64,000 nt of DNA from Heyndrickxia coagulans 36D1 (GTDB lineage Bacteria; Bacillota; Bacilli; Bacillales; Bacillaceae_C): the NCBI RefSeq assembly GCF_000169195.2, contig NC_016023.1, positions 2,108,001 to 2,172,000 of the forward strand. Reading direction: 5' to 3'. The position numbers and the translations under genes are program-made. The notes under the pieces were generated by a model. That model saw only the letters and a program-made list of their open reading frames with translations, did no database searches and was not told the DNA's origin. This document shows, in pieces, positions 1 to 9,432 of the stretch; within the stretch, counting starts at the first letter, position 1; every line of letters starts with the position of its first letter.

Positions 1-1
1 T

Positions 2-1363
2 GAAGCAAGCACGCTTGGAAAAGAACATAACGCGGTTTCCACCTTCACAAACCAAAAAACAGAAGAAGTGGTATCGGTTTATAACAAATCGTGGCTCTGG
101 TTATCACCGACATGGGAGATGCCAAAGTCGATTTACTGGGGCAAAGATGAATGGACAAAGGGAATTAAGGTTGATAAAAAAAGCTATGAATCTTACCTGT
201 ATGGTACCCAGTTCTTAAAAAAGATCCAGGTTCCTTTATCAAATACAGTTTTAAAAGAAATGTTTTCACCCATTTCGAGCGTTGAAGCGAAAAAGCATAT
301 GCGCGCGGGAAGCTTTGAACAGATTTTTGGCATACCAATGGTGCTGCCGCTGCTGGATGAAGACTCGGAACAGTACTACCAAAAGTTTTTGCGCATATTG
401 CGGACGAATCAGGATTTAAAAGAAGAAGATTTGCATCTGGAACTTCTCGCTGGCATGAAGCAGAGTATTGTTCCACGCAGCAGTGATCAGTACCGGCTGA
501 CGATTTTATATTACTCGGGCGATTTGTCACGCGGGAGCATGCATATCCGCGCAGTCATTGAAGATGTCATCCCGAGTGTGGCTTACGAAGTCCAAAATAT
601 TATTAAACAACTGCGGCGCAGACATCTCGGGCAAATACAAGCAGTATTTGAATTGGAACAACGGCCGTTTTTCCGGGTGGAATCATTGCCGTCAATTCTT
701 GCCAACGCTTACGGCCCGGGTTATGTGTGGAGCACGATGCAGGCTGTATTGCACCGGGAACCGCTGACGCTGGAGCGGGCTGTTTCTGCAACAGCAAAGC
801 GGCTGAATGAACTGGCAAATAAAGAATCTTATTGGGAAATGAAGCAGGAACTTGTTTTCTTCTACAGTTTTGTCTTCTTTTTAAACCGTTACAATGAGAA
901 AATTTTAGCGAAAGGAAAGGATGTGAAAGAATTGGCGGACTGGAAAGCTATGATTGAAAAGTACCATGCCGGTTCGGTCGAACTTGAAGATTTGCACAAT
1001 GCCGAGACGCTCGGTTTTGTATCGGGACTGCTTTTGAAACAATTTTCAAATTCTTATTATAAGAAAACCGGCAAGGATTACGTAAAACACCGTGTCATGA
1101 AATTCGGCAGCAAACTTACACCGGAAATGATTTGGAAATACGGCACACTCCGTTGTGAAGAACTGGCGCAACAATGGGATCTTAATATTTCCAAAAATTT
1201 TCATGCAGTATTGGCCCAAGTCCTGCTTGGATTTATTGAAGCAGATAAAGAGAATCTATTAATCTCACAAAAAGATGCTTTTATGACAGCGTTTTGGTCG
1301 GGCTATTTAAGCTATAAATCCAATAAAAAACAAGAGGGGGAAGAAATCAATGCCGGTGCGTAA
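2..1363 (+). CDS. cas8b: Cas8b, large subunit of type I-B Cascade (5' end outside window)
   Basis: The reading frame is open from base 2 with no start codon in keeping with its family, so the N-terminus lies left of the window; 453 codons remain. Identity rests mainly on position: it directly precedes and overlaps a Csh2-type cas7, in the usual order cas8b-cas7-cas5-cas3. The visible part is a mostly helical, basic protein without strong motifs, as is normal for the fast-evolving large subunit (Csh1/TM1802-like). In type I-B it recognises the PAM and helps open the target. The last 14 bases overlap cas7, which suggests coupled translation. cas6 is probably further upstream, because it is missing from the visible operon. 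The subtype call is inference from the neighbours and the repeat. Confidence 0.8.
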   Translation, partial: EASTLGKEHNAVSTFTNQKTEEVVSVYNKSWLWLSPTWEMPKSIYWGKDEWTKGIKVDKKSYESYLYGTQFLKKIQVPLSNTVLKEMFSPISSVEAKKHMRAGSFEQIFGIPMVLPLLDEDSEQYYQKFLRILRTNQDLKEEDLHLELLAGMKQSIVPRSSDQYRLTILYYSGDLSRGSMHIRAVIEDVIPSVAYEVQNIIKQLRRRHLGQIQAVFELEQRPFFRVESLPSILANAYGPGYVWSTMQAVLHREPLTLERAVSATAKRLNELANKESYWEMKQELVFFYSFVFFLNRYNEKILAKGKDVKELADWKAMIEKYHAGSVELEDLHNAETLGFVSGLLLKQFSNSYYKKTGKDYVKHRVMKFGSKLTPEMIWKYGTLRCEELAQQWDLNISKNFHAVLAQVLLGFIEADKENLLISQKDAFMTAFWSGYLSYKSNKKQEGEEINAGA

Positions 1364-2306
1364 TGGAGAATTATTGTTTATTAAGTCAGTAAAGGACGGA
1401 ATACCAAACCGGGATCCGTTAAACGACAGTGATGCAAGGCGGATTTTCCCGGAAGAAGACGGGCGGATTTCATTAAGTGATGTGAGCATTAAACGGGACG
1501 TTCGCGATTTTGTGATAGACTACCAGGCTGACGGAGGGTCACAGCAGAAGAATTACATATTCGTCCAGGAGAAATTTAATGAAAAAGGCAAGCTTCTGGG
1601 CAGAGGAAGCCTCGCAGAAGGAATTGCCAAAGCAGTCGGAAAAGAAAAAGAGAGCAAAACGGATATGAAAAGTGTGCTGTTGGAACATAGTTTTGATGTC
1701 CGTACATTTGGCGTCGTTTATTCGGTTAAGCCAAAATTCAACTTAACCGGGCCGGTGCAGTTCGGATGGGCACATTCCATGCATCCTGTGGACAGCCAGT
1801 ATGTACAGGGAACGGTTGTCATGCCGAGTACTGACTCCAAAGGCGATGAGGAAGGAAAAACACAAGGGACGATTTGGACAAGCTATACTGTCCCGTTTGC
1901 TGTTTTTGCGATGCCCGGGATCATCAATGCAAAAAATGCCGAGCATTCACAAATGACAGAAGAAGACCAGGAATTATTGCTCCGCGCACTCTGGCAGGGC
2001 ACACAACACCGCCAAGCACGCGGCAGGGGGCAGCAGCAGCCTTTACTGCTGGCCCACATCGAGTATAAGGATCCATTCTACCGGATCGGTTATCTGGAAG
2101 ACCTGGTGTCCTTAAAACCTGGTGAAGAAACATGGCGGAATGAAGGCCGCCGTCCGTCTTCACTAAAAGATATTACGCTTGATTTAACTGAACTTCTAAA
2201 AACAATCGAAGAACAGCAGGATAAAATTGCCCGCTGCCGGATATGGCTGCACCCTTCCGCCCAAATAGAAGGAGAAATTTCGAAATATCAGAGCCCATTA
2301 TGGTAA
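1350..2306 (+). CDS. cas7: Cas7 (Csh2-type), type I-B Cascade backbone
   Basis: A 318-residue protein of the Csh2/Cas7 family, a RAMP protein that polymerises along the crRNA. The N-terminus (NGELLFIKSVKDGIPNRDP) carries the family's typical start, with the GIPNRDP-like loop near residues 17-24. The middle contains the conserved GRGSLAEG and FGVVYS segments and the GPVQFGWAHS stretch. The ATG at 1350 follows a purine-rich GAGGGGGAAG site and overlaps the cas8b end by 14 bases. cas5 begins 12 bases after the stop. The length is normal and nothing in the frame is broken, so the protein should be functional. Confidence 0.92.
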   Translation: MPVRNGELLFIKSVKDGIPNRDPLNDSDARRIFPEEDGRISLSDVSIKRDVRDFVIDYQADGGSQQKNYIFVQEKFNEKGKLLGRGSLAEGIAKAVGKEKESKTDMKSVLLEHSFDVRTFGVVYSVKPKFNLTGPVQFGWAHSMHPVDSQYVQGTVVMPSTDSKGDEEGKTQGTIWTSYTVPFAVFAMPGIINAKNAEHSQMTEEDQELLLRALWQGTQHRQARGRGQQQPLLLAHIEYKDPFYRIGYLEDLVSLKPGEETWRNEGRRPSSLKDITLDLTELLKTIEEQQDKIARCRIWLHPSAQIEGEISKYQSPLW

Positions 2307-2318
2307 GGAAGGGATATT

Positions 2319-3008
2319 ATGGAAGCTGTCGTTTTTGATTTGAAGTCAGATCTAGCCCATTTCCGGCGTCCGGATACGACATCGACCCAGCTCACATATC
2401 CCTTTATTTCACCGACTGCTGTGAAGGGGATTGCCGGAGCCATTCTTGGTATTGAAGACTTTACAACGCGCGACAAAATCGGTATTCAACTCTTGCACCC
2501 TGTCAAAACAGTCTCGCAGCAAATGTCCATGCTTGGCAAGGATTCCGGCAGCACGTTTAACCGCCCGACAACGGTTGAACTGGTTGTAAAACCTTTTTAT
2601 CGTATCTATTATGCCGGTGATGAATATGTACGGGATCTGTACCGGTTCCTTTCTAAAGGAAGGGCGGTTTATCCGACTTATTTAGGGTCTGCCTATGCCT
2701 TAACAAAACCCGTATTGCAGGCATATTACGAACAGGTGGAACCCTTGCGTGAATGGAGTGAGCCTTTACGGACACGGTGTGTTGTCCCAACACGGCTGGT
2801 CAAAGAGATGAAGTTTGAACCGGAACGTTATTATAGCAGGGCAGGCGGGTTTATGCTGGTATATAAAGGCAGCCGTGAATTCGAAAAATCAATTGATTTT
2901 GTATATGAAAGAAATGGAGATGCCATTACCTTTTTGCCGGATAAGCGCCAGATTTCTGATGAATTGCAGATTGTTCAAATAGGGGATGAAACCGTATGCC
3001 TGTTTTAG
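2319..3008 (+). CDS. cas5: Cas5 (Cas5h-type), Cascade subunit binding the crRNA 5' handle
   Basis: A 229-residue RAMP-fold protein. The N-terminal segment VFDLKSDLAHFRRPDT is the usual Cas5 opening, followed by YPFISPTAVKGIAGAILG, the first conserved glycine-containing helix. In type I-B, Cas5 caps the 5' handle of the crRNA and contacts Cas8b. A clear AAGGAAGGG site lies upstream of the ATG. The 3' end overlaps the start of cas3 by 13 bases. The length is standard and the frame is uninterrupted. Confidence 0.9.
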   Translation: MEAVVFDLKSDLAHFRRPDTTSTQLTYPFISPTAVKGIAGAILGIEDFTTRDKIGIQLLHPVKTVSQQMSMLGKDSGSTFNRPTTVELVVKPFYRIYYAGDEYVRDLYRFLSKGRAVYPTYLGSAYALTKPVLQAYYEQVEPLREWSEPLRTRCVVPTRLVKEMKFEPERYYSRAGGFMLVYKGSREFEKSIDFVYERNGDAITFLPDKRQISDELQIVQIGDETVCLF

Positions 3009-5359
3009 TTCCTTTTGATAAATGCATTGCACGACCGGATGAAGAAGGAAAGAAGCATTTATTGAAAAACCATTTGCTTCGTGTGAAAGAATTTGCAGAA
3101 AACTGGATTTCGGATACCGGTGAACCCGTTAAAGAACTAATCGGTTTGGCTGCCATATGCCATGATATTGCTAAATCACATGCAGACTGGCAGCGCTATA
3201 TTCTCGACCCGGAAATAAAGAAAGGCCCCACACATGCTCCTCAGGGGGCCTTTCTGTTTTCTTTTCTCGGCTATCATTGGCTCGAAATAACAAGACAGTG
3301 GGAAGCGTATCGTGTGGTTTGGCTGTGGCTGGTCCGGGATATTGCAGATCATCATGGCAAGTTGAAAAAACTTCAGGATGATAACTGGCTGCAACGGTAT
3401 GATTGGGAAAAGATGGATTTTGAGGGGATTTCCAGTTTTTTAAAAGATCATTATCCGGAATTCTCCGGTCTTGAGCTAACAATAGACAGCATGGATGACT
3501 GGCTGGATGTGGCAGATGAGCAGATCGAAGAGGCAATGGATGATCTTGATACCGGATTCGGGCAAAAGAAAGATTTTGACTTGATGGTGCATCTTCAGGC
3601 ATGGCGGGCGCTTACGACAGCATTGATCGCCGGTGACCGTTTTGATGTAAAAGATACGGGCACAAGCTGGTTTGATGAGAAAACGATAGAGAAATGCGAA
3701 GCAGCTCTTGGCCGCTATTGCACAGCGAAGGCTGGGAGCCCGCTGGCACAAGCAAGAAGCCAGGCGCAGAAAAATATTATAAAGCAAATGGCCGAACAGC
3801 CGGCAAGCTGGTTTTATACACTGGAATTGCCGACCGGTTACGGAAAAACCATTACCGCACTCAAATTGTCCCTATGGCTTGGGAAACAGCGGCATTACAG
3901 AAAAATCGTGTATGTTGCGCCGTATTTGTCTATTTTGGAACAAACCAGCCGCGTCATCGGGGAAGCAATGGATATCGGCGCGCTGGAGCACCACTCTCTT
4001 GCAATCTTGGATCAAAGCAACAAGTCCGGCACGCAAGGAGAACAAAGGGCTCCAAATGATGAACTCGCAATGGAATCGTGGGCGCACTCCGTCATTTGTA
4101 CAAGTTTTCAGCAATGGTCAAAAGCCATTTTTCCAGGCCGCGCCCAGGACGTGCTAAGACGTTCATTTTTAAAAGACAGCATCATAATAATTGACGAGCC
4201 GCAAATATTTAATCCGGACGGCTGGAATTTGTTTCTGACAGGGCTGGAGGCGATTGCGAAGCAGCAACATTTGTGTGTTTTGTTTTTATCTGCCACGATG
4301 CCGCCATTTGAATACGGGCTATCAAGAAAGCCCATTCGGTTAGCGGCTTCCGGCAGCCAGGTGGAGCGTTACCAGGTGCGATTGGAAGAAAAAATGGACG
4401 AAGAAAAAATGGCTGCTTTTTTAAACGACCGGGAGGATATCAAGCAGGCCGCCATTTTAAACACGATCGAAGATGCTTACCGTGTGTATAAACAGATAAA
4501 TGGCGAAGAGGATGTTCGTTTGTTGCACGGATTGATGGTGCCCGTCCATAAAAAATTGGAGATTGCAAAAATACAGGATCATCTAGAGAAAGAAAAAGAA
4601 AAACGGCTTATAGTAATCGCCACACAAATTATCGAAGCTGGCGTAGATGTCAGCTTCCACCACGTCATCCGGGCCTTGCCAATATTGCCCTCTATTGTAC
4701 AGGCTGCAGGGAGGGTGAACCGCCATTTTGAGACGGATAATGGTATTTTGACAATTGCTCCGTTTTTCCGGAATGGAGAAAAAAATACGCGCAACAGCAT
4801 ATATGCCAGGCCATTGCAGCGTATTACGGACAGGCTTCTTTTTGAAAAAGACATATGGCTGGAATCAGAAATGGAACCGCTTGTGCGTAGATATTATGAA
4901 GAAATGTTCCGGGAAAACACGTATGAGACGGCTAAGCAGGCAATCCGGGAAGCCTACGAGGGGGACTGGCCCCAGCTTTCAAAGTATGAACCGTTCGGGC
5001 AGGACTACTTAAAGCTGCCGCTGTTTGTACCGTGGGAAGTACCAGAGGAAGATGAGAAATGGCTACCAGAGCAGTTTTTATGGTTGCGCAAGAAATTTGG
5101 GGTAACGGATGCAGCTTCTATTTATGAACGGTATTCAAACGTAAATTTCATGAATGGTTTATCTTTCGAAGAACGCAAACAATTTATGATATTATTCCAT
5201 CATTTTGTTCTCAATGTACCGGTGAAAACGGCACTCAGATTTGTCAGCCAGGAAGAATATTTGCAATCCAACAGAGTCCCTCTTTTATACAGCGAGGGTG
5301 CCTATGATCAGAATCTCGGTTTGGTTGGCCATTTTGATGAGCTGGATAATTTTATTTAG
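2996..5359 (+). CDS. cas3: Cas3 HD nuclease-helicase
   Basis: A 787-residue fused HD nuclease and SF2 helicase that degrades the target DNA after Cascade binding. The HD domain is visible at the N-terminus: His26, His56-Asp57 (CHDIAK) and a DHHG motif near residue 117. The helicase motifs are all present: Walker A LPTGYGKT at 278-285, DEPQ at 400-403 in place of a classical DEAH box, SAT at 432-434, and motif VI QAAGRVNR at 569-576. Its start overlaps cas5. cas4 follows 12 bases after its stop. All catalytic motifs are intact, so target destruction should still be possible. Confidence 0.95.
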   Translation: MPVLVPFDKCIARPDEEGKKHLLKNHLLRVKEFAENWISDTGEPVKELIGLAAICHDIAKSHADWQRYILDPEIKKGPTHAPQGAFLFSFLGYHWLEITRQWEAYRVVWLWLVRDIADHHGKLKKLQDDNWLQRYDWEKMDFEGISSFLKDHYPEFSGLELTIDSMDDWLDVADEQIEEAMDDLDTGFGQKKDFDLMVHLQAWRALTTALIAGDRFDVKDTGTSWFDEKTIEKCEAALGRYCTAKAGSPLAQARSQAQKNIIKQMAEQPASWFYTLELPTGYGKTITALKLSLWLGKQRHYRKIVYVAPYLSILEQTSRVIGEAMDIGALEHHSLAILDQSNKSGTQGEQRAPNDELAMESWAHSVICTSFQQWSKAIFPGRAQDVLRRSFLKDSIIIIDEPQIFNPDGWNLFLTGLEAIAKQQHLCVLFLSATMPPFEYGLSRKPIRLAASGSQVERYQVRLEEKMDEEKMAAFLNDREDIKQAAILNTIEDAYRVYKQINGEEDVRLLHGLMVPVHKKLEIAKIQDHLEKEKEKRLIVIATQIIEAGVDVSFHHVIRALPILPSIVQAAGRVNRHFETDNGILTIAPFFRNGEKNTRNSIYARPLQRITDRLLFEKDIWLESEMEPLVRRYYEEMFRENTYETAKQAIREAYEGDWPQLSKYEPFGQDYLKLPLFVPWEVPEEDEKWLPEQFLWLRKKFGVTDAASIYERYSNVNFMNGLSFEERKQFMILFHHFVLNVPVKTALRFVSQEEYLQSNRVPLLYSEGAYDQNLGLVGHFDELDNFI

Positions 5360-5371
5360 GGGGAAGCCAAA

Positions 5372-5881
5372 ATGGGCTATGAAATGCCGGTCACAGGAAC
5401 TGACATCTGGTACTATTTCATCTGCAAACGGGAGTCGTGGTTAATGTCACATAAAATTACGCCGGATGAGGAAGATGAGAATATTGAAATCGGGCGCTTT
5501 ATTCACGAATACCGCTACAAGCGTGAAAAGCAGGAGACTGCCATTGATACGATTAAATTGGATCGTATAAAAAAGGTAAACGGCAAGCTTGTAGTGCAAG
5601 AAATAAAAAAATCGTCCCGCTTTGAAACGAGTGCCCGTTACCAGCTTCTTTATTACCTGGACACTTTAAAACAAATGGGAATTGAAGCTACGGGCGAACT
5701 GCTTTTTCCGGAAGAAAGAAAAAAAGAAATGGTTGAATGGACGCCGGAAGAAAAATCAGTTTTGGATCAAGCTGTGGAGGAGATCCGGAAAATTGCGAAG
5801 ATGCCGGTACCGCCGAAGCCTAACAAGATTAAGTTTTGCGGTAAATGTGCTTATAAAGAATTTTGCTGGGCGGGTGAATAA
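5372..5881 (+). CDS. cas4: Cas4 RecB-like nuclease, [4Fe-4S] protein
   Basis: A 169-residue Cas4, the adaptation factor that trims prespacers and selects the PAM. Four cysteines fit the iron-sulphur cluster: Cys18 near the N-terminus and Cys156, Cys159 and Cys165 at the C-terminus (CGKCAYKEFC). The RecB-type nuclease residues include His45 and the EIKKS motif (Glu77, Lys79). It begins 12 bases after cas3 and its stop is one base from the GTG of cas1. The gene itself is intact, but its partner cas1 is interrupted. Confidence 0.93.
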   Translation: MGYEMPVTGTDIWYYFICKRESWLMSHKITPDEEDENIEIGRFIHEYRYKREKQETAIDTIKLDRIKKVNGKLVVQEIKKSSRFETSARYQLLYYLDTLKQMGIEATGELLFPEERKKEMVEWTPEEKSVLDQAVEEIRKIAKMPVPPKPNKIKFCGKCAYKEFCWAGE

Positions 5882-6073
5882 CGTGAAAAAGACGCTATAT
5901 ATTTTTAAAAGCGGAGAATTGCGGCGGAAGGACAACAGCCTGTATTTTGAAAGCGAAGAAGGGAAGAAGTATATTCCGGTTGAAGATACAAATGACATTT
6001 ATCTGTTTGGAGAAGTAGATGTAACAAAAAAATTTTTGGAGTTTGCTTCCCAAAAAGAAATTGCTATACACTA

Positions 6074-7633
6074 GAATGAATTTCATATTTCATAGTCCCT
6101 GCGCCCCAAGGGTTTCAGAGCACAAAAAAGGAAGTACCTCCCCAAGTCTTGTATAATGGTAATTGCCAAGAAAACCAAAAAGACAGGAGGGACTTCCCTT
6201 TGACCATTATACGACAAATAAGTTTTTTTGGCATCCAAGAATTATATGAAATGGAGCCTACCCACCGTTATGATGCCATTATTTCAGCTATAAATTTGGA
6301 TAAAATCTGCCATGCCATCTCTAAGAAATCCAATCTTGGCGCACCTGAAGCATTAAACTATGCAGCCATGGTGATCTCTGTTTTCATTCGGATTGTTGAA
6401 CGAATCCCAACGATCAAAGACCTTGTAAAACGGCTTAATGAAGATATTGCTTTTAAACTAAACTGTGGCTTTCTTGTATCAGACCATATACCTTCTGAGG
6501 CTTCTTATTCCCGGCTCATTACCAAACTAGAAGAGACCAATATTTTGGAAGTATCACTGAAAGAAGTGATTACACAGGCCATTTCCGAAGGATTTATCAT
6601 GGATGATACAGTCGCCATCGATGCCACGCATTTTGAAGCCCGGGACCAGGCACCACCCAAAAAAGAAAAACCGGACAAAGAGCCAAAAAAACGTGGCAGA
6701 AAGCCCAAAGAAGAACGGGAAAAATGGCTGGCTGAACAAGCTGAAAAAGAAGCAAATCTGCCCATTTATGAAAAGAAAATTGAAGCCCAACTGGATGCCC
6801 CTTTGGATGAACTGCGATCTCAAGTTCCGATAGATCCGAAATGGGGCATTAAAAAGAACAGTGAAGGCAAGAATGTGTTTTGGTTTGGCTATAAGGGCCA
6901 TTTGGCAGTTGGAGCCTCCAGCCAATATATCTTACAGACTTTGTTCTCCTCGGGGAACTTGAATGACGGAAAGGCGGCAATCCCATTGCTTAAAGGGATT
7001 CAGCAACGATTAAACTTGCCGGCTTTGCATTATACAACAATGGATGCCGGTTACGATTATGAACCGATCTATCAACAGGTTTACCGTATGGGATGCCAAT
7101 CCGTGATTGCGTACAATAAACGGAATGAACCGGAACTAGAGGGCTTTGACAAACATTTCGCTCTCACCTGTTTCAGAGAGTATTCTTATCGTTATGACAG
7201 CTACGACGCCAAGTATGAAACATTGAAGTACACCCGGCCAAAAGAATGTGCAGACTGCCCACTGGCCAATGAAGGCATCTGTCAAAAAGTGTATAAAGTA
7301 AAGATTACGACAGATCTTCGTAAATATACAGCTCCTGCCCGGGGATCTAAGGCATGGAAGAACATTTTCAAACGCCGGACTGCAGTAGAACGAGTAAACG
7401 CCTATTTGAAGGAATTCTTTCAGCTTAACAATGTTCGATACAGGACCGGCAAACGGGCAAAAGTACATTTCGATCTTGTAACTCTAATTTATAACGCATC
7501 AAAGTTAGCCGCAGACCGCATAAATGCCATGATAAAACAAACACAACAAGCTGCATAAGCATTAAAAATTTTTACAAGTTGAGAATTCTGCAGGTCTCTG
7601 TCTTTTTAAAAAGAGCAATTATGAAATTGATTC
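6074..7633 (+). mobile_element. 1560-bp insertion sequence inside cas1 (IS1182/IS5-like)
   Basis: The ends are imperfect 14-bp inverted repeats: GAATGAATTTCATA at 6074-6087 and GAATCAATTTCATA read on the minus strand from 7633. The flanking direct repeat is ACTA (6070-6073 and 7634-7637). The element has one transposase gene on the same strand as cas1. The boundaries are supported by exact restoration of the Cas1 frame. Family placement is tentative: the DDE protein looks like the IS1182 or IS5 branch, and a 4-bp duplication fits that. Confidence 0.93.
6200..7558 (+). CDS. DDE transposase of the cas1 insertion
   Basis: About 452 residues if the TTG at 6200 is the start; a good AGGAGGG site lies 9 bases before it, better than any site for the upstream ATG at 6149. 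The N-terminal half resembles the DUF772-type domain of IS5/IS1182 transposases. The first catalytic Asp lies in DDTVAIDATHFEARD, the second in TTMDAGYDYE, and the Glu in RRTAVERVNAYLKEFFQ near the C-terminus. A Lys-rich insert (KEKPDKEPKKRGRKPKEE) follows the first Asp, and a cluster of cysteines (CADCPLANEGICQ) precedes the Glu. The frame is intact, so the element could still move. Confidence 0.88.
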   Translation: MTIIRQISFFGIQELYEMEPTHRYDAIISAINLDKICHAISKKSNLGAPEALNYAAMVISVFIRIVERIPTIKDLVKRLNEDIAFKLNCGFLVSDHIPSEASYSRLITKLEETNILEVSLKEVITQAISEGFIMDDTVAIDATHFEARDQAPPKKEKPDKEPKKRGRKPKEEREKWLAEQAEKEANLPIYEKKIEAQLDAPLDELRSQVPIDPKWGIKKNSEGKNVFWFGYKGHLAVGASSQYILQTLFSSGNLNDGKAAIPLLKGIQQRLNLPALHYTTMDAGYDYEPIYQQVYRMGCQSVIAYNKRNEPELEGFDKHFALTCFREYSYRYDSYDAKYETLKYTRPKECADCPLANEGICQKVYKVKITTDLRKYTAPARGSKAWKNIFKRRTAVERVNAYLKEFFQLNNVRYRTGKRAKVHFDLVTLIYNASKLAADRINAMIKQTQQAA

Positions 7634-8460
7634 ACTATTTTAATCATTATGGCTATTATGTCGGGACTTTTTATCCGCGTGAGCATCAAAATGCCGGACA
7701 TATCATCTTAAAGCAGGCAGAGCATTATTTGGACAATGGAAAGCGGCTGTTGCTTGCGAAAACATTTATTTCCGGCTCTATTGCGCAAATGGGGCAAGTT
7801 TTAAAATACTATCGGACACGGGTCGCAAAAGGAAAAGAAGAGATTGAGAACTTGCTTGAACAATTTAATGGCAATATAAAAGAGCTGGAAAAAGGGAATA
7901 CGGTTGAAGAATTGATGGCGGTGGAAGGGCACAGCAGGGAAGAATACTATAAAATGTTTGATTTTATCACCAGTAATCCCGACTTTGTTTTCGAGAAACG
8001 GAGCAGGCGCCCGCCGCTGAACCGGCTGAACGCTTTGATCAGTTTTGGAAATTCAATTTGCTATACAACCGTATTAAGTGAAATTTACAAAACGTATTTA
8101 GATCCCCGGATTGGCTATTTGCATACAACGAATTTCAGAAGATTCTCTTTAAATTTGGATGTGGCTGAAATTTTTAAGCCTATCATGGTGGACAGGCTAA
8201 TTTTTACCATGATTAATAAAAAAATGCTGACAAAGAAGGATTTTGATAAGCATACAGAAGGGATTACGCTATCAGAAGCAGGGCGAAGAAAGTTTGTTGC
8301 TGAACTTGACAAGCGGATGAAAACGACTGTTAATCATCGTCATCTTGGCAGGACAGTATCATACAGAAGACTGATAAGACTGGAACTATACAAAATTCAA
8401 AAGCATGTAATGGAGGAAGGAAATTATGTGCCATATCATTCTTTATGGTAGGTGAGCGAG

Positions 8461-8724
8461 ATGTTTATCATTGTGGTGTATGATTTTGGCGTGAAACGGG
8501 TGGCGAAAGCATTGAAAACGACAAGGAAATACTTAAATTGGGTGCAAAATTCCGTATTTGAGGGTGAAATTTCAAATGCGAATTATGTAAAATTAAAAAA
8601 AGAGTTACAAGCATTGATGAATCCGGAGGAAGACTCTGTAATATTCTATACTTTCCGGACAAAACGATATAGCAAACGTGAAGAATTTGGACTGAAAAAA
8701 GGCGGGGATGAAAATATTATATAA
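8461..8724 (+). CDS. cas2: Cas2, adaptation subunit
   Basis: An 87-residue Cas2 of normal size. MFIIVVYDFG at the N-terminus has the beta strand and Asp typical of the family, followed by KRVAKALKTTRKYLNWVQNSVFEGE. Translation probably begins at ATG 8461, five bases after a GGTGAG site that overlaps the cas1 stop; a GTG at 8452 is the alternative. Cas2 dimers bridge two Cas1 dimers during spacer integration. The gene is intact but lies downstream of the insertion in cas1, so both expression and function may be affected. Confidence 0.93.
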   Translation: MFIIVVYDFGVKRVAKALKTTRKYLNWVQNSVFEGEISNANYVKLKKELQALMNPEEDSVIFYTFRTKRYSKREEFGLKKGGDENII

Positions 8725-8949
8725 ATATAGTTCTATGGGTGGCGAAAGCTGAGGATGTTTGAAGTCTTGAAGGAGTGTGGAACATTTCTTTAGTCTATTG
8801 TGTGGACTGCCGGGCCTCGGCACAAGATCAGCGGCACCAACAGAGGAATGAAAGCCAGCCATCGCAAATTTTCAGGATAGGGCCTTTGCCGTAATGCATT
8901 AGAGGTTTTACTTTTAAGGATTGTTTCTGAATTTTGGCCGTTATTAAAT

Positions 8950-9232
8950 AGGGCTTGCTGAATAAGCAAAAATCCTAGAGTTGTAAGGGTTCTGTCAGCT
9001 TTTGCTAAGCTTTAAATGCAAGGGTTTTTTGAAAAATGCAGGAAAAGTATTACACCTGAAAGCTGATTCATCGTAAAAGACGGCGGAATCTGGCATTTTC
9101 GCAGATGCATTTTTCTATAATATGGAGGCAGCGTTACAATTGCAACAGGACGAAGCCTCCTTCTATAATATTGAGGTAGCGTTTACTGGCAAATCGGATA
9201 CAACCCAAAATCCGATTCGTTCAGTAAGCCCT
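8950..9232. repeat. Small non-coding mobile repeat (MITE-like) between cas2 and the leader
   Basis: A 283-bp segment bounded by AGGGCTTGCTGAA at 8950 and, on the other strand, AGGGCTTACTGAA from 9232, with AAT on both flanks. It has no plausible gene. Inside are two near-identical direct repeats beginning TTCTATAATAT at about 9112 and 9161. A diverged copy in the opposite orientation lies at 30922-31145 and matches along much of its length. No transposase with these ends is in the window, so the parent element is unknown. Confidence 0.7.
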
Positions 9233-9432
9233 AATAAGATACTCGTCAAAAATGTCGTCGACCCTCATTAGCGTAGAAAACCCGGGGGATCGACGACAAA
9301 TTGTTAAAAACGGATAAGCCTTTGACACTATTGGTACGGCTGTATTCCATTGGATGTTAAAGAGATTTTTTTGAGAAAGCAGGAAAATCCCACAGTCATG
9401 GAGAAATGTTATAATATCAATCATTTTATGGG
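9233..9432 (+). promoter_or_regulatory. CRISPR leader
   Basis: The 200 bases before the first repeat, between the mobile repeat and the array. They hold a strong dyad, GTCGTCGACCC (9254-9264) facing GGGGATCGACGAC (9285-9297), and an AT-rich 3' half ending in TTATAATATCAATCATTTTA just before the repeat. The leader normally carries the array promoter and the signals for polarised spacer insertion. Its position next to cas2 and the degenerate repeats at the far end both fix the array direction as left to right. The exact promoter was not identified. Confidence 0.75.

Larger units (their letters stand above)
5883..8451 (+). pseudogene. cas1: cas1 integrase interrupted by an insertion sequence
   Basis: The gene starts at GTG 5883 and codes correctly to base 6073, where an insertion sequence (6074-7633) enters. 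Coding resumes at 7638 and stops at 8451. Joining 5883-6073 to 7638-8451 gives 1005 bases, 335 codons including the stop, with the junction reading KEIAIHYFNHYGYYVGTF, which is exactly the family sequence. The ACTA at 6070-6073 is repeated at 7634-7637. The C-terminal part retains the integrase region GYLH followed by LDVAEIFKPIMVD, where the metal-binding His and acidic residues lie. Cas1 with Cas2 integrates new spacers, so as the DNA stands spacer acquisition should be lost unless the element excises precisely. Confidence 0.95.

Noticed and set aside
7579-8451. Downstream cas1 part as a separate intact Cas1
   Set aside because: The first codons are IS sequence, and the N-terminal beta-sheet domain is left of the element; joining both parts gives the true protein.
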